DNA of 64,000 nt, taken from the NCBI GenBank assembly GCA_001464915.1, contig LNED01000038.1, forward strand, positions 1 through 64,000. Reading direction: 5' to 3'. Source of the DNA: Sphingomonadales bacterium Ga0077531 (GTDB lineage Bacteria; Pseudomonadota; Alphaproteobacteria; Sphingomonadales; Sphingomonadaceae). Each line of letters opens with the position of its first letter. The stretch's first letter is position 1. The notes below the pieces were generated by a model, which was not told the DNA's origin, searched no databases, and was given only the letters and a program-made list of their open reading frames with translations. Made by a program: the position numbers and the translations under genes. Below, in pieces: positions 45,599 to 57,753 of this stretch.

Positions 45599-46906
45599 GT
45601 GACACCTTTTCCTTGGTCCGACCTGTTCATCATCCTTGGCCTCGTTGTGATCAACGGCGTCTTCGCCATGTCCGAACTGGCGATTGTCTCGGCCAAGACC
45701 AACTCGCTCGAAGCCAAGGCGGAAGCCGGATCGACCAGCGCGCGGGTCGCGATCAATCTCGCCGAGGACCCGGGCAAATTCCTGTCGACCGTGCAGATCG
45801 GCATCACGCTGATCGGGATTGTCGCTGGCGCTTATTCCGGCGCCAGCCTGGGCGGGCCGACGGGGGAGCGGATGGCGGCATTGGGCCTGCCGCTGGAATA
45901 TGCTGACGAGGCCGGGTTTGCCGTCGTGATCGCGCTGACGACCTATCTCAGCGTGGTGGTGGGCGAGCTTGTGCCCAAGCAGCTGGCGCTGCGCAACGCT
46001 GTGCCCTTGGCCCTGATCATGGCGCGCCCGATGGCGTTTTTGTCGCGGATTGGCGCGCCGCTGGTGTGGTTGCTCGATTCAAGCTCGGCTGCGATCATCC
46101 GCCTGTTCGGCATCCGCCGCACCGATGAAGCATCTGTCACCGCTGAAGAGCTCCAGATGATTTTTGCCGAGGCGACCCGGTCGGGCGTGATCGAGGATGA
46201 GCAGCACAAGATCCTGACGGGCGTGGTGCGCCTCGCCGAACGTCCGGTGCGCGAAATGATGACCCCGCGCACCGATGTCGACTGGATTGAGGCTGACGCC
46301 GACCTCGCCGAAATCCGCGAAACAATCGAAGACAGCTCGCATTCGCTGCTGCCCGTGGCCGAAGGCTCGCCCGATACGATCTTGGGCGTGGTCAAGGTGC
46401 GCGATGTGCTGGCGGCGCTGGTGGCGGGCACGCCGGTGTCGATTCGCGCGATGATGCGCAAAGTCGAGGTGGTGCCCGATCAGCTCGACGCGATGGACGC
46501 GCTGCGGGTGTTGCAATCGGCCGAAGTGGCGATGGCGGCGGTGACTGACGAATACGGCCATTTTGAAGGGATCGTGACCCCAGTCGACCTGCTGACCGCG
46601 ATTGTCGGCAACTTCGCCAGCGATTCTGACGACGGCGACCTGCCATCGGTGGTCGAACGCGAGGATGGCTCGCTGCTGGTGTCGGGCTCACTCTCTGCCG
46701 ACGCGCTGGCCGATCGGCTGGGGCTGGATTACGGTGAGGACCGCGAGTTCGGCACGGCGGCGGGTTATGTCCTGTCAGTCATGAAAAAGCTGCCGGGCGA
46801 AGGCGAACACTTCATCGATCAGGGCTGGCGGTTTGAGGTCGTCGACATGGACGGCCGCCGCATCGACAAGCTGCTGGTGAGCAAGCTGGACGAGAGCGGG
46901 GAGTGA
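45599..46906 (+). CDS. CNNM/CBS-domain membrane protein (hemolysin family, CorC/YfjD-like)
   Basis: 435 residues from a GTG without a clear ribosome-binding site. The N-terminal DUF21 membrane domain has three to four helices (FIILGLVVINGVFAMSELAIVSAKTN, LSTVQIGITLIGIVAGAYSGASL), followed by a CBS pair (VRLAERPVREMMTPRTDVDWI, VTDEYGHFEGIVTPVDLL) and a CorC_HlyC transporter-associated domain (GTAAGYVLSVMKKLPGEGEHF). The family is tied to magnesium or cobalt transport; hemolysis is a misnomer. Confidence 0.9.
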   Translation: MTPFPWSDLFIILGLVVINGVFAMSELAIVSAKTNSLEAKAEAGSTSARVAINLAEDPGKFLSTVQIGITLIGIVAGAYSGASLGGPTGERMAALGLPLEYADEAGFAVVIALTTYLSVVVGELVPKQLALRNAVPLALIMARPMAFLSRIGAPLVWLLDSSSAAIIRLFGIRRTDEASVTAEELQMIFAEATRSGVIEDEQHKILTGVVRLAERPVREMMTPRTDVDWIEADADLAEIRETIEDSSHSLLPVAEGSPDTILGVVKVRDVLAALVAGTPVSIRAMMRKVEVVPDQLDAMDALRVLQSAEVAMAAVTDEYGHFEGIVTPVDLLTAIVGNFASDSDDGDLPSVVEREDGSLLVSGSLSADALADRLGLDYGEDREFGTAAGYVLSVMKKLPGEGEHFIDQGWRFEVVDMDGRRIDKLLVSKLDESGE

Positions 46907-46947
46907 GGCGCTAAGCCCTCCCAATATCCGAAGATGACAACAAGTAT

Positions 46948-47050
46948 CGGTCGCATAGCGACCGCAAGCGCGACTGCGCGCCCGCAGCGATGCGATCTTT
47001 AGATCGCGTGAGCGAGGATATCGCGCGCCCGGATGGGCGCGCGCAAATCA
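46948..47050 (-). repeat. Four-hairpin intergenic element, copy 4 (after the DUF3035 gene)
   Basis: Reading with the DUF3035 gene (minus), it begins with that gene's TGA (TGATTTGCGC). Hairpins in plus coordinates: D 47023-47042 (GCGCGCCC/GGGCGCGC), C 46992-47007 (GCGATC-TTTA-GATCGC), B 46968-46979 (GCGCG-AC-TGCGC, one G-U pair) and A 46948-46964 (CGGTCGC-ATA-GCGACCG). Linkers TATCCTCGCTC, CGGGC and CTTGCGG match. It lies between two converging genes. Confidence 0.9.
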
Positions 47051-47461
47051 AGAAGGTATAACCGTCTGCGCCGACTGCCCATCGCCTTCGGGTGCGGCGA
47101 TGATGTCGCGGGTCACGCGGCCCTTGGCGACGGTGTTGGTGCCGGTATCACCCACTTGGCTGCGGATGCTCGGCGCGGCGCTGCCCGCACGGTCGAGCAC
47201 GCTGGCTTCGATCCGGCTGCGCGGGGAGGGGCCACCGAACAGCGCGTCGAGCGCCTGTTCGGAAGCTGCCCCTTCGGTCGGGCGCGGGGCGCCGGGGGCG
47301 GGCGGGGTCAAGGTGAAATCAGGCGGAACGACCAGCGGCGCCTGACGCTGCACCGCAAATTCATCGGGCCGGTCGCGATTGAAAATACCGGTGCCGCCGC
47401 CACAGGCGGCCAGCATCGCCGAAGCGCCTGCCAGCAGGATCACAGGTGCAAACTTACGCAT
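47048..47461 (-). CDS. DUF3035 lipoprotein
   Basis: 137 residues from the ATG at 47461, inside the last codons of lspA (8-base overlap). The N-terminus MRKFAPVILLAGASAMLAAC is a lipoprotein signal with lipobox LAAC. The mature protein is proline-rich (PLVVPPDFTLTPPAPGAPRP), as in DUF3035 proteins, which in alphaproteobacteria commonly follow lspA. Function unknown; its position after the gene for the lipoprotein signal peptidase that would process it is notable. Last gene of the gpmA-ileS run. Confidence 0.88.
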   Translation of the reverse strand: MRKFAPVILLAGASAMLAACGGGTGIFNRDRPDEFAVQRQAPLVVPPDFTLTPPAPGAPRPTEGAASEQALDALFGGPSPRSRIEASVLDRAGSAAPSIRSQVGDTGTNTVAKGRVTRDIIAAPEGDGQSAQTVIPS

Positions 47462-47990
47462 CTTTGGGCTCTCCATGGGACGTATCCCCGGTTTCGGTTG
47501 CCGCATTGTCGCGCACGAACAGGCTGCGGGCAAGGATTATGACGACACCGATGGTAATCGCGGCATCGGCGATGTTGAAGATCAGGAAGGGGCGGAACGC
47601 GCCAATATGGAAATCGGCAAAGTCGATCACGTAACCCAGCTCCCACCGGTCACGGATATTGCCGACCGCGCCGCCAAGAATCAGCGCGAGGCCAAAAATG
47701 TCGCCCAGCTTGCGCTCACGCAGCATCCACACCAGCACCACCACCGCAATCACCGCCGTCATCAGCACCAGCAGCCAGCGGGTTTCCATATTGGTCGCCT
47801 GCAACATGCCGAGCGAGATGCCGCGGTTTTCGGTATAGGTGAGGTCGAAAAACGGCAGCAGATCAATATTACCAACCTGCCGCAGCGCGAGCGGGCCGAT
47901 CACGTACCATTTCGACACCTGATCGATCAGCGCCACGAACACGGCGATGACAAGGCCGATCACACGGTTGCGGGTGAACAGGCCGCTCAT
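47454..47990 (-). CDS. lspA: Lipoprotein signal peptidase
   Basis: 178 residues with four membrane helices. Catalytic aspartates lie in GGAVGNIRDRW (with YVIDFADFHIG) and FNIADAAITIG. It removes signal peptides from prolipoproteins in the inner membrane. Its start overlaps the ileS stop (ATGA), the classical ileS-lspA pairing. Confidence 0.95.
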   Translation of the reverse strand: MSGLFTRNRVIGLVIAVFVALIDQVSKWYVIGPLALRQVGNIDLLPFFDLTYTENRGISLGMLQATNMETRWLLVLMTAVIAVVVLVWMLRERKLGDIFGLALILGGAVGNIRDRWELGYVIDFADFHIGAFRPFLIFNIADAAITIGVVIILARSLFVRDNAATETGDTSHGEPKDA

Positions 47991-50900
47991 GCGCCGACCA
48001 CTTCTTCACAGCGCCCGCATAACGCAGCCTCTTCGGCCACATCGGGCAGCAACCGCCAGCAGCGGCCGCATTTGTGGTGGGCGGTTTTGGTCACGATCAC
48101 GCCCTCGCCCTGCCCGCGCGTCACTGTCGCGGTGATGAACAGCTCGGCGAGTTGTTCGTCGGTCATGCCTTCGGGCACGGCGCTGGCGGGGACGACGACC
48201 TCGGCTTCGAGGCTGGAACGGATCGTCTTGTCGCGCCGCAGCGGCTCAATCGCTTCGTTGACGGAATCGCGCAAGCTCCGCAGCTGCGTCCACTTGGCAT
48301 GATCGACCACCACGCCCGGCACGGCTGGCCATTCGAGTAGGTGGACAGAACCGCGTTGTCCGTCTTCATCAGGCTCGCCGTCCTGCGGATAGCGGGTCAG
48401 CCACACTTCTTCGGCGGTGAACACCAGCACCGGCGCGGCATAGCGGATCAACGCATGGAACAGCAGGTCGAGCACGGTGCGATAGGCATTGCGCGTCACG
48501 CTGTCCGGCCCGTCACAATACAGGCTGTCCTTGCGGATATCGAAGTAGAACGCCGACAGGTCTTCGTTGCAGAAATCGACCAGCAGGCGGGTGTAGAGGT
48601 TGAAGTCGTAGCTTTCCGCCGCCGCCTTCAGCTTCGCGTCGAGGTCAGCCAGCAGCGACAGCACGTAAACTTCCAGCTCCGGCAGCGCCCCGCCATCGCT
48701 CATGTCGCCGACAAACCCGTCGAGCGCACCTAGCAAGTAGCGGAAGGTGTTGCGCAGCTTGCGGTACTGGTCGCCCACGCCCTTCAGGATTTCATCGCCG
48801 ATGCGGTGATCTTCGGTGAAATCGACGCTCAGCGCCCACAGGCGGATGATGTCGGCGCCGGTCTGCTCCATCACCGTGACCGGGCTGATGGTGTTGCCTT
48901 CGCTCTTGGACATCTTGCGGCCCTTGGCGTCCATCGTGAAGCCGTGGGTCAGCACTTGGTCGTAAGGCGCGCGGCCGCGCGTGGCGCAGGATTGCAGCAG
49001 CGATGACTGGAACCACCCGCGATGCTGGTCGGAGCCTTCGAGGTAGAGGTTGGCGGGCCATGTCAGGTCAGGCCAGCGCCCGCTTTCGAGCACGAAGGCA
49101 TGGGTGCAGCCAGAATCGAACCAAACGTCGAGAATGTCGGTGACCATTTCCCAGTCGTCGGGGTTGTGATTGGGGCCGAGATATTCCGCCTTGCGCGCTT
49201 CGTCCCACGCATCGACGCCTTCCTGCATTACTGCGGCGACGATGCGGGCGTTCACGTCCGGGTCTTGCAGGTAGGAACCGTCAGGCCGCACGAACAAGGT
49301 GATCGGCACGCCCCATGCGCGCTGGCGGGAGAGCACCCAGTCGGGCCGCCCTTCGACCATCGCACCGATGCGGTTGCGGCCCTTTTCGGGGATGAATTCA
49401 ACGCGGGCGATTTCCTCGACCGCACGTTCACGCAAGGTGGGCGAGGCGCACAGGGTTTCCTCGGCCGGATCAATCGCGCCGCCTTCGTTCTCCCAGCCCT
49501 TTTCCGCGCGGGTCTTGGGCTCGATCCACTCCATCACGCGGTCCATCGGCACGAACCACTGCGGGGTGCAGCGGAAGATTACCTTGGCCTTGGAGCGCCA
49601 CGAATGCGGGTAGGAGTGCTGGTAATCCGCGCTCGCGGCGAGCAGCGCGCCGGTTTCGCGCAGGTCGGTGCAGATCGGGCCGTCGGGCGCGTTGAACTTG
49701 GGGTTGATGACGCTCATGCGGCGCTCATCCGCAGCGCCCAGCCATTGCCAGTCGTCGCGATAGCGGCCGTCGTCCATAACCGCGAAGACGGGGTTGATGC
49801 CGTTCGCTTTGCACAGGTCAAAATCGTCCTCGCCATGATCGGGCGCCATGTGGACGAGGCCGGTGCCGCTGTCGGTGGTGACGAAGTCACCGGGCAGCAG
49901 CGGGCGCGGCGCGGCGTAGAACCCGCCGAGATGGTGCATCGGGTGGCGGGCGAGGGTTCCTGCAAGCTTCTCCCCGGGAAGGACCAACGATGAATGGTCG
50001 TGCAGAGCCATCATCTGCACCCCTAGACGCTCCCGCCCTATGGTTTCGACATCCCGCTGAAGCTGGGCTTTAAGGCGGTCAAAGAGCGCAGTAGCGACTA
50101 GGATCGGTTTCGAGGGGAGTGCGCCCAGCTCGATCAGCTGTTGCAGCACATTCTCTTGTGCTGGGCCCTTTAGTTCAAAATCAGCTTTCAAAAGCTCGAC
50201 GGTAAACGTGATCAGCCGATAATCTATTTTCGGCCCATAGGCCAAAGCCTGGTTCACCGGGATCGTCCACGGCGTCGTCGTCCAGATCACCGCGTGCGCG
50301 CCGACCAGTTCGGGGATCGGGCTTTCAACAATCTCGAACGCCACATCGATCTGGGTCGAGGTGATGTCCTCGTATTCGACCTCCGCTTCGGCGAGCGCGG
50401 TCTTCTCGACCGGCGACCACATCACCGGCTTGGCCCCGCGATAGACGTTTCCGGCTTCCGCAAATTTCATCAGCTCGGCGACAATCGTCGCTTCGGCCTG
50501 AAAATCCATGGTGAGATAGGGATTGTCCCAATCGCCCATGATGCCGAGGCGCTTCAGCTGCTCGCGCTGCACGTTCACCCAGTTCTGGGCGTAGGCGCGA
50601 CATTCGGCGCGGAATTCCTTTGGCGGAACTTCGTCCTTGTTCTTCTTGGCCTTGCGATAGGCTTCCTCGACCTTCCATTCGATCGGCAACCCGTGGCAAT
50701 CCCAGCCCGGCACGTAAGGCGCATCGCGGCCCAGCAGGTTCTGGGTGCGGCAGACCATGTCTTTGAGGATGTGGTTCAGCGCATGGCCGATATGCATATC
50801 GCCATTGGCATAGGGCGGGCCATCGTGGAGGATGAACTTCTCACGCCCGCGCCGCGCATCACGCAAGGCGTTATACAGCCCGATCTGCTCCCAACGCGCG

Positions 50901-50997
50901 GCAATGCCCGGCTCCTTCTGGGGGAGGCCGGCCTTCATCGGGAAATCGGTCTTCGGCAGGAAGACGGTGTCTTTGAGGTCGCGCTGCGGTTTATCGG

Positions 50998-51001
<4 letters not shown>
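47987..51001 (-). CDS. ileS: Isoleucyl-tRNA synthetase
   Basis: 1004 residues from the ATG at 51001, which overlaps the ribF stop (ATGA). HIGH motif: PYANGDMHIGHALNHIL; KMSKS motif: GRKMSKSEGN; C-terminal zinc site CGRCWRLLPD...ALCGRCEEV. The editing domain contains about 40 residues more than usual between YRLITFTVEL and GTLARHPMHHLGGF (about 49950-50240), where the G+C content also drops visibly. It charges tRNA-Ile in the cytoplasm. Confidence 0.97.
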
Positions 51002-53514
<2,513 letters not shown>

Positions 53515-53515
<1 letters not shown>

Positions 53516-54009
53516 CAGCCTTCTGGCACCTCAGCCACGGCGGCGCTTTTGGCGGCGCGCCAGTCTTGCAGGCGTTCGGACAAGTCCTTGTCCCCCAGCG
53601 CGAGGATTGCGGCGGCGAGCAGCCCGGCGTTCTTCGCCCCGGCCTCCCCAATCGCCAGCGTGCCGACCGGCACTCCGCCGGGCATCTGCACGATCGACAG
53701 CAGGCTATCCATCCCGCTCAAAGCCTTGGACTGCACCGGCACGCCCAGCACCGGCAGATGCGTCATGCTGGCAATCATGCCCGGCAAATGCGCCGCGCCG
53801 CCTGCGCCTGCGATAATGACATCGAAGCCTTCGCCCTCTGCGCCCTTGGCAAAGGCCACCATCCGGTCAGGCGTGCGGTGGGCCGAGGTGATGCGCGCCT
53901 CATACGGCACTTCGAGCTCGTCCAACACATCGGCGGCGGCTTTCATGGTAGGCCAATCCGACTGGCTCCCCATGACAATCGCGACCCGTCCCCCCGTGGT
54001 TTCCATCAT
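53515..54009 (-). CDS. purE: 5-(carboxyamino)imidazole ribonucleotide mutase
   Basis: 164 residues. Typical class I Pur[47 protein letters not shown] and [21 protein letters not shown]. It rearranges N5-CAIR to CAIR. Its start overlaps the gpmA stop by the ATGA pattern. Confidence 0.96.
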
Positions 54010-54692
54010 GCGTCCTTCAGATAGTACCGCTCACCCGGCACCATAGCGTCATCGAAGTCATAAATGATCGGCTGCCCGGTGGGAATCTCCAGATCGGTAA
54101 TGTCCGCATCCGAAATGCCCGAAAGGTGCTTCACCAGCGCGCGCAGGCTGTTGCCATGAGCGGCGATGATCACCGTCTCACCGCTCGCCAGCACGGGCAG
54201 GATGTCGCTTTCCCAATAGGGCAGCACGCGTTCGATGGTCAGCTTCAGGCTCTCGGTCTGCGGGATGGCGATCCCGGCATAACGCGGGTCGCTCGCCAGA
54301 TCATAAGTGCTGCCCGGTTCGAGCGGCGGGGGCGGCACGTCGAAACTGCGGCGCCAGATGTGCACCTGTTCCTCGCCATGCTTGTCGCGGGTCTCCTGCT
54401 TGTCGAGGCCGGTGAGCCCGCCATAGTGGCGCTCGTTCAGCCGCCAGTCCTTGATTTCGGGGATCCACAGGCGGCCCGCCTCTTCCAGCGCGAGATGCAG
54501 CGTCTTGATCGCGCGGGTTTGCAGCGAGGTGAAGGCGTAGGAGGGCAGCACGCCCTTGTCCTTGAGCAGCGCGCCCGCCGCCTTGGCCTCGGCCACACCC
54601 TGATCTGTGAGGTCGACATCCCACCAACCGGTGAAGCGGTTTTCGAGGTTCCACTGGCTCTGGCCGTGGCGGACGAGGATGAGCTTGGGCAT
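54006..54692 (-). CDS. gpmA: 2,3-bisphosphoglycerate-dependent phosphoglycerate mutase
   Basis: 228 residues. [22 protein letters not shown] near the N-terminus with the phosphorylated histidine, [17 protein letters not shown], and [18 protein letters not shown] are diagnostic. It interconverts 3- and 2-phosphoglycerate in glycolysis. First gene of the eight-gene run down to the DUF3035 gene, so it probably sits nearest the promoter. Confidence 0.96.
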   Translation of the reverse strand: MPKLILVRHGQSQWNLENRFTGWWDVDLTDQGVAEAKAAGALLKDKGVLPSYAFTSLQTRAIKTLHLALEEAGRLWIPEIKDWRLNERHYGGLTGLDKQETRDKHGEEQVHIWRRSFDVPPPPLEPGSTYDLASDPRYAGIAIPQTESLKLTIERVLPYWESDILPVLASGETVIIAAHGNSLRALVKHLSGISDADITDLEIPTGQPIIYDFDDAMVPGERYYLKDA

Positions 54693-54727
54693 GGCGCCTT
54701 TCGTCTTACGCTTAGGAGCGCGCGGGG

Positions 54728-54904
54728 TTAGCTTTCGTCAGCGCGATTGGAAAGCGTTTCTGTAGGCGCATCCGATTCGTCCAGCGTGCTTTCAACCGCC
54801 CGGCTCTGCGCCTTACGCCGCCGCAAGTTCTCGCGCAGCTTGGCGGCGAGCCGTTCTTCCCGAGACTTGGGCGAGGACGTTTTCGTGGCGGAGCCTTCAT
54901 TCAT
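54728..54904 (-). CDS. Small basic protein of unknown function
   Basis: 58 residues from the ATG at 54904. The core SREERLAAKLRENLRRRKAQSR is one strongly charged helix, a pattern frequent in short alphaproteobacterial proteins; the ends are low complexity. It lies 35 bases upstream of gpmA on the same strand. Its leader contains the 33-bp tandem repeat. Function unknown. Confidence 0.65.
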   Translation of the reverse strand: MNEGSATKTSSPKSREERLAAKLRENLRRRKAQSRAVESTLDESDAPTETLSNRADES

Positions 54905-54947
54905 GTGAAACGCCTTGCAGATTAGAGGCACCCACATCAAGCCTTGC

Positions 54948-55046
54948 GCTCATATAGCGAAGCGATAGCGCAACAAGGACGCTCATATAGCGAAGCGATA
55001 GCGCAACAAGGACGCTCATATAGCGGAGCGATAGCGCAACAAGGAC
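54948..55046. repeat. 33-bp unit repeated three times in tandem
   Basis: Units at 54948-54980, 54981-55013 and 55014-55046; the first two are identical and the third differs by one base (GCGAAG to GCGGAG). Each unit starts GCTCATATAGCGAAGCGATA. There are no spacers between units, so this is not a CRISPR. It lies between the leader of a small minus-strand gene and the plus-strand tRNA-Thr gene. Confidence 0.97.
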
Positions 55047-55093
55047 GTTGACATTGGAGGGCCGCACGACAATAGGGCGCGCCTTATCGGAAG

Positions 55094-55168
55094 GCTGCTG
55101 TAGCTCAGTGGTAGAGCGCGTCATTGGTAATGACGAGGTCGGGAGTTCAATCCTCCCCAGCAGCACCA
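55094..55168 (+). tRNA. tRNA-Thr (anticodon GGT), CCA encoded
   Basis: It folds into a full cloverleaf: acceptor GCTGCTG/CAGCAGC, D arm GCTC-AGTGGTA-GAGC, anticodon arm CGTCA-TTGGTAA-TGACG with anticodon GGT, T arm GGGAG-TTCAATC-CTCCC, and the 3' ACCA. It marks the border between the dense housekeeping region and the looser, gene-remnant region that follows. Confidence 0.96.
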
Positions 55169-55474
55169 CGAATACTTTCCTTTTATAGCAAGCACTTAGA
55201 TGTACGCCTTCGTCGCCACTTAGTGGCGCGTTGTCCGCAGGTTACCGCGAGCGGTTTCGGCTTGGCAGGCGACAGAGACGGATTGGAAGCCGCAGATGAC
55301 GGCTTTTCTTGGCGAGAATCTCAGGTGGGGGGAAACGCTGCCACCAGTTGCTTGCCGTGGAATTGAGGGTCGCGGAAGGGCCTCAGGCGAATCCGAAGAA
55401 AGCGCGCTTGCTCGACCAGTCGAGCGGCATGTCCCCGCATCGGAGTAGGTGGCGACCTGTGAGATGGGCGGGCT
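55169..55474. other. Stretch without a convincing gene
   Basis: 306 bases after the tRNA gene. Open frames exist on the minus strand but they only continue the HlyD fragment into unrelated sequence. I see no tRNA 3'-end repeat, no terminator with a T tract and no other conserved signal. It looks like decayed sequence. Confidence 0.5.
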
Positions 55475-55880
55475 GACCGAGCGCACATTTTCTGCCGCGA
55501 TCGCACGCTGCGCCTGCGCTTGCCGAACACCGGCCTGCGCTTGCCGCAATGCGGCTAGGGCTTGGTCGCGCTCGCGCAAGGAGACCGACCCTTCATCGAC
55601 CAGTTCGGCGATACGGTTCATGTCGGCCTGCGCCTTTTGATTGCCGGGCTGGGCGCTCGCGACAATGGCACACTGCGATTCAAGCTGCGCTTGTGCAGAG
55701 CGCAGGCTTTGCGCGCTGTTGGCCAGGGTCGCTCGCTGGGCGGCGGTGTTGGCGGCACCTTGCTGAACTTTTTCGCGGAAAGGGGTGTTGTCGATGCGGG
55801 CGAGCAGAACGCCTTTTTCGACTCTCTGGAAATCAACCACGCTGACCTCAACCAGATAGTCTGCGCATGAGCGATTGGCA
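55475..55880 (-). pseudogene. Remnant of an HlyD/EmrA-type membrane-fusion protein
   Basis: About 135 codons read like the middle of a secretion adaptor: SVVDFQRVEKGVLLARIDNTP, then a coiled-coil hairpin (QRATLANSAQSLRSAQAQLES, VSLRERDQALAALRQAQAGV) and AIAAENVRSV. The signal/membrane anchor at the front and the beta-barrel domain at the end are missing, and after residue 'RSV' the frame runs into unrelated low-complexity sequence. No start codon with a ribosome-binding site is visible. A deletion remnant is the simplest reading. Confidence 0.75.
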
Positions 55881-55910
55881 TTCCGCGCTATCCATCTCTA
55901 ATGCAGCGCC

Positions 55911-57569
55911 ATGCTGCGCATCACCGAACTGACCCTGCCGCTCCATCATCCGGACGAGGCCTTGCCCGCTGCAATCTGCAAGCGGCTGAAGATTACTCCG
56001 CGCGATCTGGTCCGCTTTGTCGTCGCGCGCCGCGGCCATGATGCGCGCGACAAGACGAACATCTTGCTGGTCTATTCGATTGATGTGAACGTGAAGAACG
56101 AGGCGGCAGTGCTTCAGCGTTTTCGTAAGGATCGCAACGTCCTGCCCACCCCGGACCCGCGCTATCATCTGGTTGCCAAGGCACCTGAAAGCGGCACGTT
56201 CAAGCGGCCCGTTGTTATTGGCGCAGGGCCATGCGGGCTTTTTGCCGGGCTTATCCTCGCCCAGATGGGGTTCCGCCCGATCATCCTGGATCGGGGGAAA
56301 GTGGTTCGCGAGCGGACCAAGGACACTTGGGGACTGTGGCGACGGGGTGTTCTCAATCCGGAATCAAACGCCCAGTTCGGTGAGGGCGGCGCAGGCACAT
56401 TTTCCGATGGCAAGCTCTACAGCCGGATCAAGGATCCGCATAATCGCGACCGCAAGGTTCTGACCGAATTCGTCAAGGCAGGGGCGCCTGCCGAAATTCT
56501 GACCGAGGCGCACCCGCATATCGGCACGTTTCGGCTGGTGACGATGGTCGAGAGCATCCGCAAGAACATTGAGGAACTCGGCGGCGAGTATCGCTTTTCT
56601 CACCGCGTTGATGGCATCGACATTACGACCGACGCCCAAGGCGAACGCCGTGTTCGCGGGATACATCTCAGCACCGGCGAGTATTTGGAGGCGGACCATG
56701 TCGTGCTCGCCATTGGTCACAGCGCCCGCGATACATTTGCCATGCTTCATGCGGCCGGGGTCCATGTCGAGGCCAAGCCGTTTTCGATCGGGGTCAGGAT
56801 CGAACACCCGCAATCGTGGATCGACAAATCGCGGTTCGGCATCGAAGCCGGCAATCGGATCCTCGGCGCGGCCGAGTATCACATCTCGCATCACTGCAAG
56901 AATGATCGGACGGTCTATAGTTTCTGCATGTGCCCCGGCGGCACTGTTGTCGCTGCAACATCGGAGGAAGGCCGTGTCGCCACCAACGGCATGAGCCAGT
57001 ATTCGCGCAATGAGCGCAACGCCAATTCGGGCTTGGTCGTCGCGATTGACCCCGAGCGGGACTTTCCCGGCGATCCGCTCGCAGGGATCGCGCTGCAACG
57101 CCATTGGGAATCGCTGGCCTATATTGCCGGCGGATCGAGCTACAAAGCCCCGGCCCAACGACTGGGTGACTTCCTAGCAGGACGCCCCTCAGAAACACTT
57201 GGCTCGGTAACACCATCCTACAAACCCGGCGTGCATATGACGGATCTGGCGCGGTGTCTGCCCGACTTCGCTGTGACCGCCATGCGAGAGGCGCTTCCCG
57301 TTTTCGGCCGGCAGATTCCGGGGTTCGATCATCCCGATGTGTTGATGACCGGTGTCGAAACCCGCACGTCATCGCCGATCCGCTTTACGCGCGGCAAGGA
57401 TCTTCAAAGCTTGAACACGGCGGGGCTGTTTCCCGCTGGCGAGGGAGCAGGCTATGCTGGTGGAATCCTGTCAGCGGCGGTGGATGGGATCAAGATTGCC
57501 GAAGCAGTGGCATTAAGCCTCGGCGCCGCCCAAGTGAGCAGCCGCCGTGATGCCGCTCCTGCCCAGTAA
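55911..57569 (+). CDS. NAD(P)/FAD-dependent oxidoreductase (COG2509-type)
   Basis: 552 residues. An N-terminal domain of about 95 residues is followed by the dinucleotide-binding motif VVIGAGPCGLFAGLILAQMG, then NAQFGEGGAGTFSDGKLYSRIKD, a C-terminal FSIGVRIEHPQSWID, CPGGTVVAATSEEG and AGEGAGYAGGILSAAVDG. This is the uncharacterised FAD-dependent dehydrogenase family COG2509. The reaction is unknown. It is intact although flanked by gene remnants on both sides. Confidence 0.88.
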   Translation: MLRITELTLPLHHPDEALPAAICKRLKITPRDLVRFVVARRGHDARDKTNILLVYSIDVNVKNEAAVLQRFRKDRNVLPTPDPRYHLVAKAPESGTFKRPVVIGAGPCGLFAGLILAQMGFRPIILDRGKVVRERTKDTWGLWRRGVLNPESNAQFGEGGAGTFSDGKLYSRIKDPHNRDRKVLTEFVKAGAPAEILTEAHPHIGTFRLVTMVESIRKNIEELGGEYRFSHRVDGIDITTDAQGERRVRGIHLSTGEYLEADHVVLAIGHSARDTFAMLHAAGVHVEAKPFSIGVRIEHPQSWIDKSRFGIEAGNRILGAAEYHISHHCKNDRTVYSFCMCPGGTVVAATSEEGRVATNGMSQYSRNERNANSGLVVAIDPERDFPGDPLAGIALQRHWESLAYIAGGSSYKAPAQRLGDFLAGRPSETLGSVTPSYKPGVHMTDLARCLPDFAVTAMREALPVFGRQIPGFDHPDVLMTGVETRTSSPIRFTRGKDLQSLNTAGLFPAGEGAGYAGGILSAAVDGIKIAEAVALSLGAAQVSSRRDAAPAQ

Positions 57570-57753
57570 GGTAGCTTCTAACCGAATTGGTCAGACCAGA
57601 CGATCAGCATTGCGCCTTCAAGTCGGTCGAAGCTGATCGCCTGACGATCTCCCGAAAGCGGACAGGGTTGCCAACGGGTCGGCTTCGATCGTCTCTATCA
57701 GGGTGTCGATGTGACGGCCCACAACGGCCGTCAGGATGCCGGCGGGCGTCACC

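Noticed and set aside
45599..46906. Hemolysin toxin
   Set aside because: The DUF21-CBS-CorC layout belongs to ion-transport proteins; the hemolysin label is historical.
54948..55046. CRISPR array
   Set aside because: The units are directly adjacent without unique spacers, and no cas genes are present.
54897..55169. Minus-strand frame with three VLVALSLRYMS repeats
   Set aside because: It is the antisense of the tRNA-Thr gene (the well-known spurious peptide GRIELPTSSLPMTRS) running through the 33-bp repeats.
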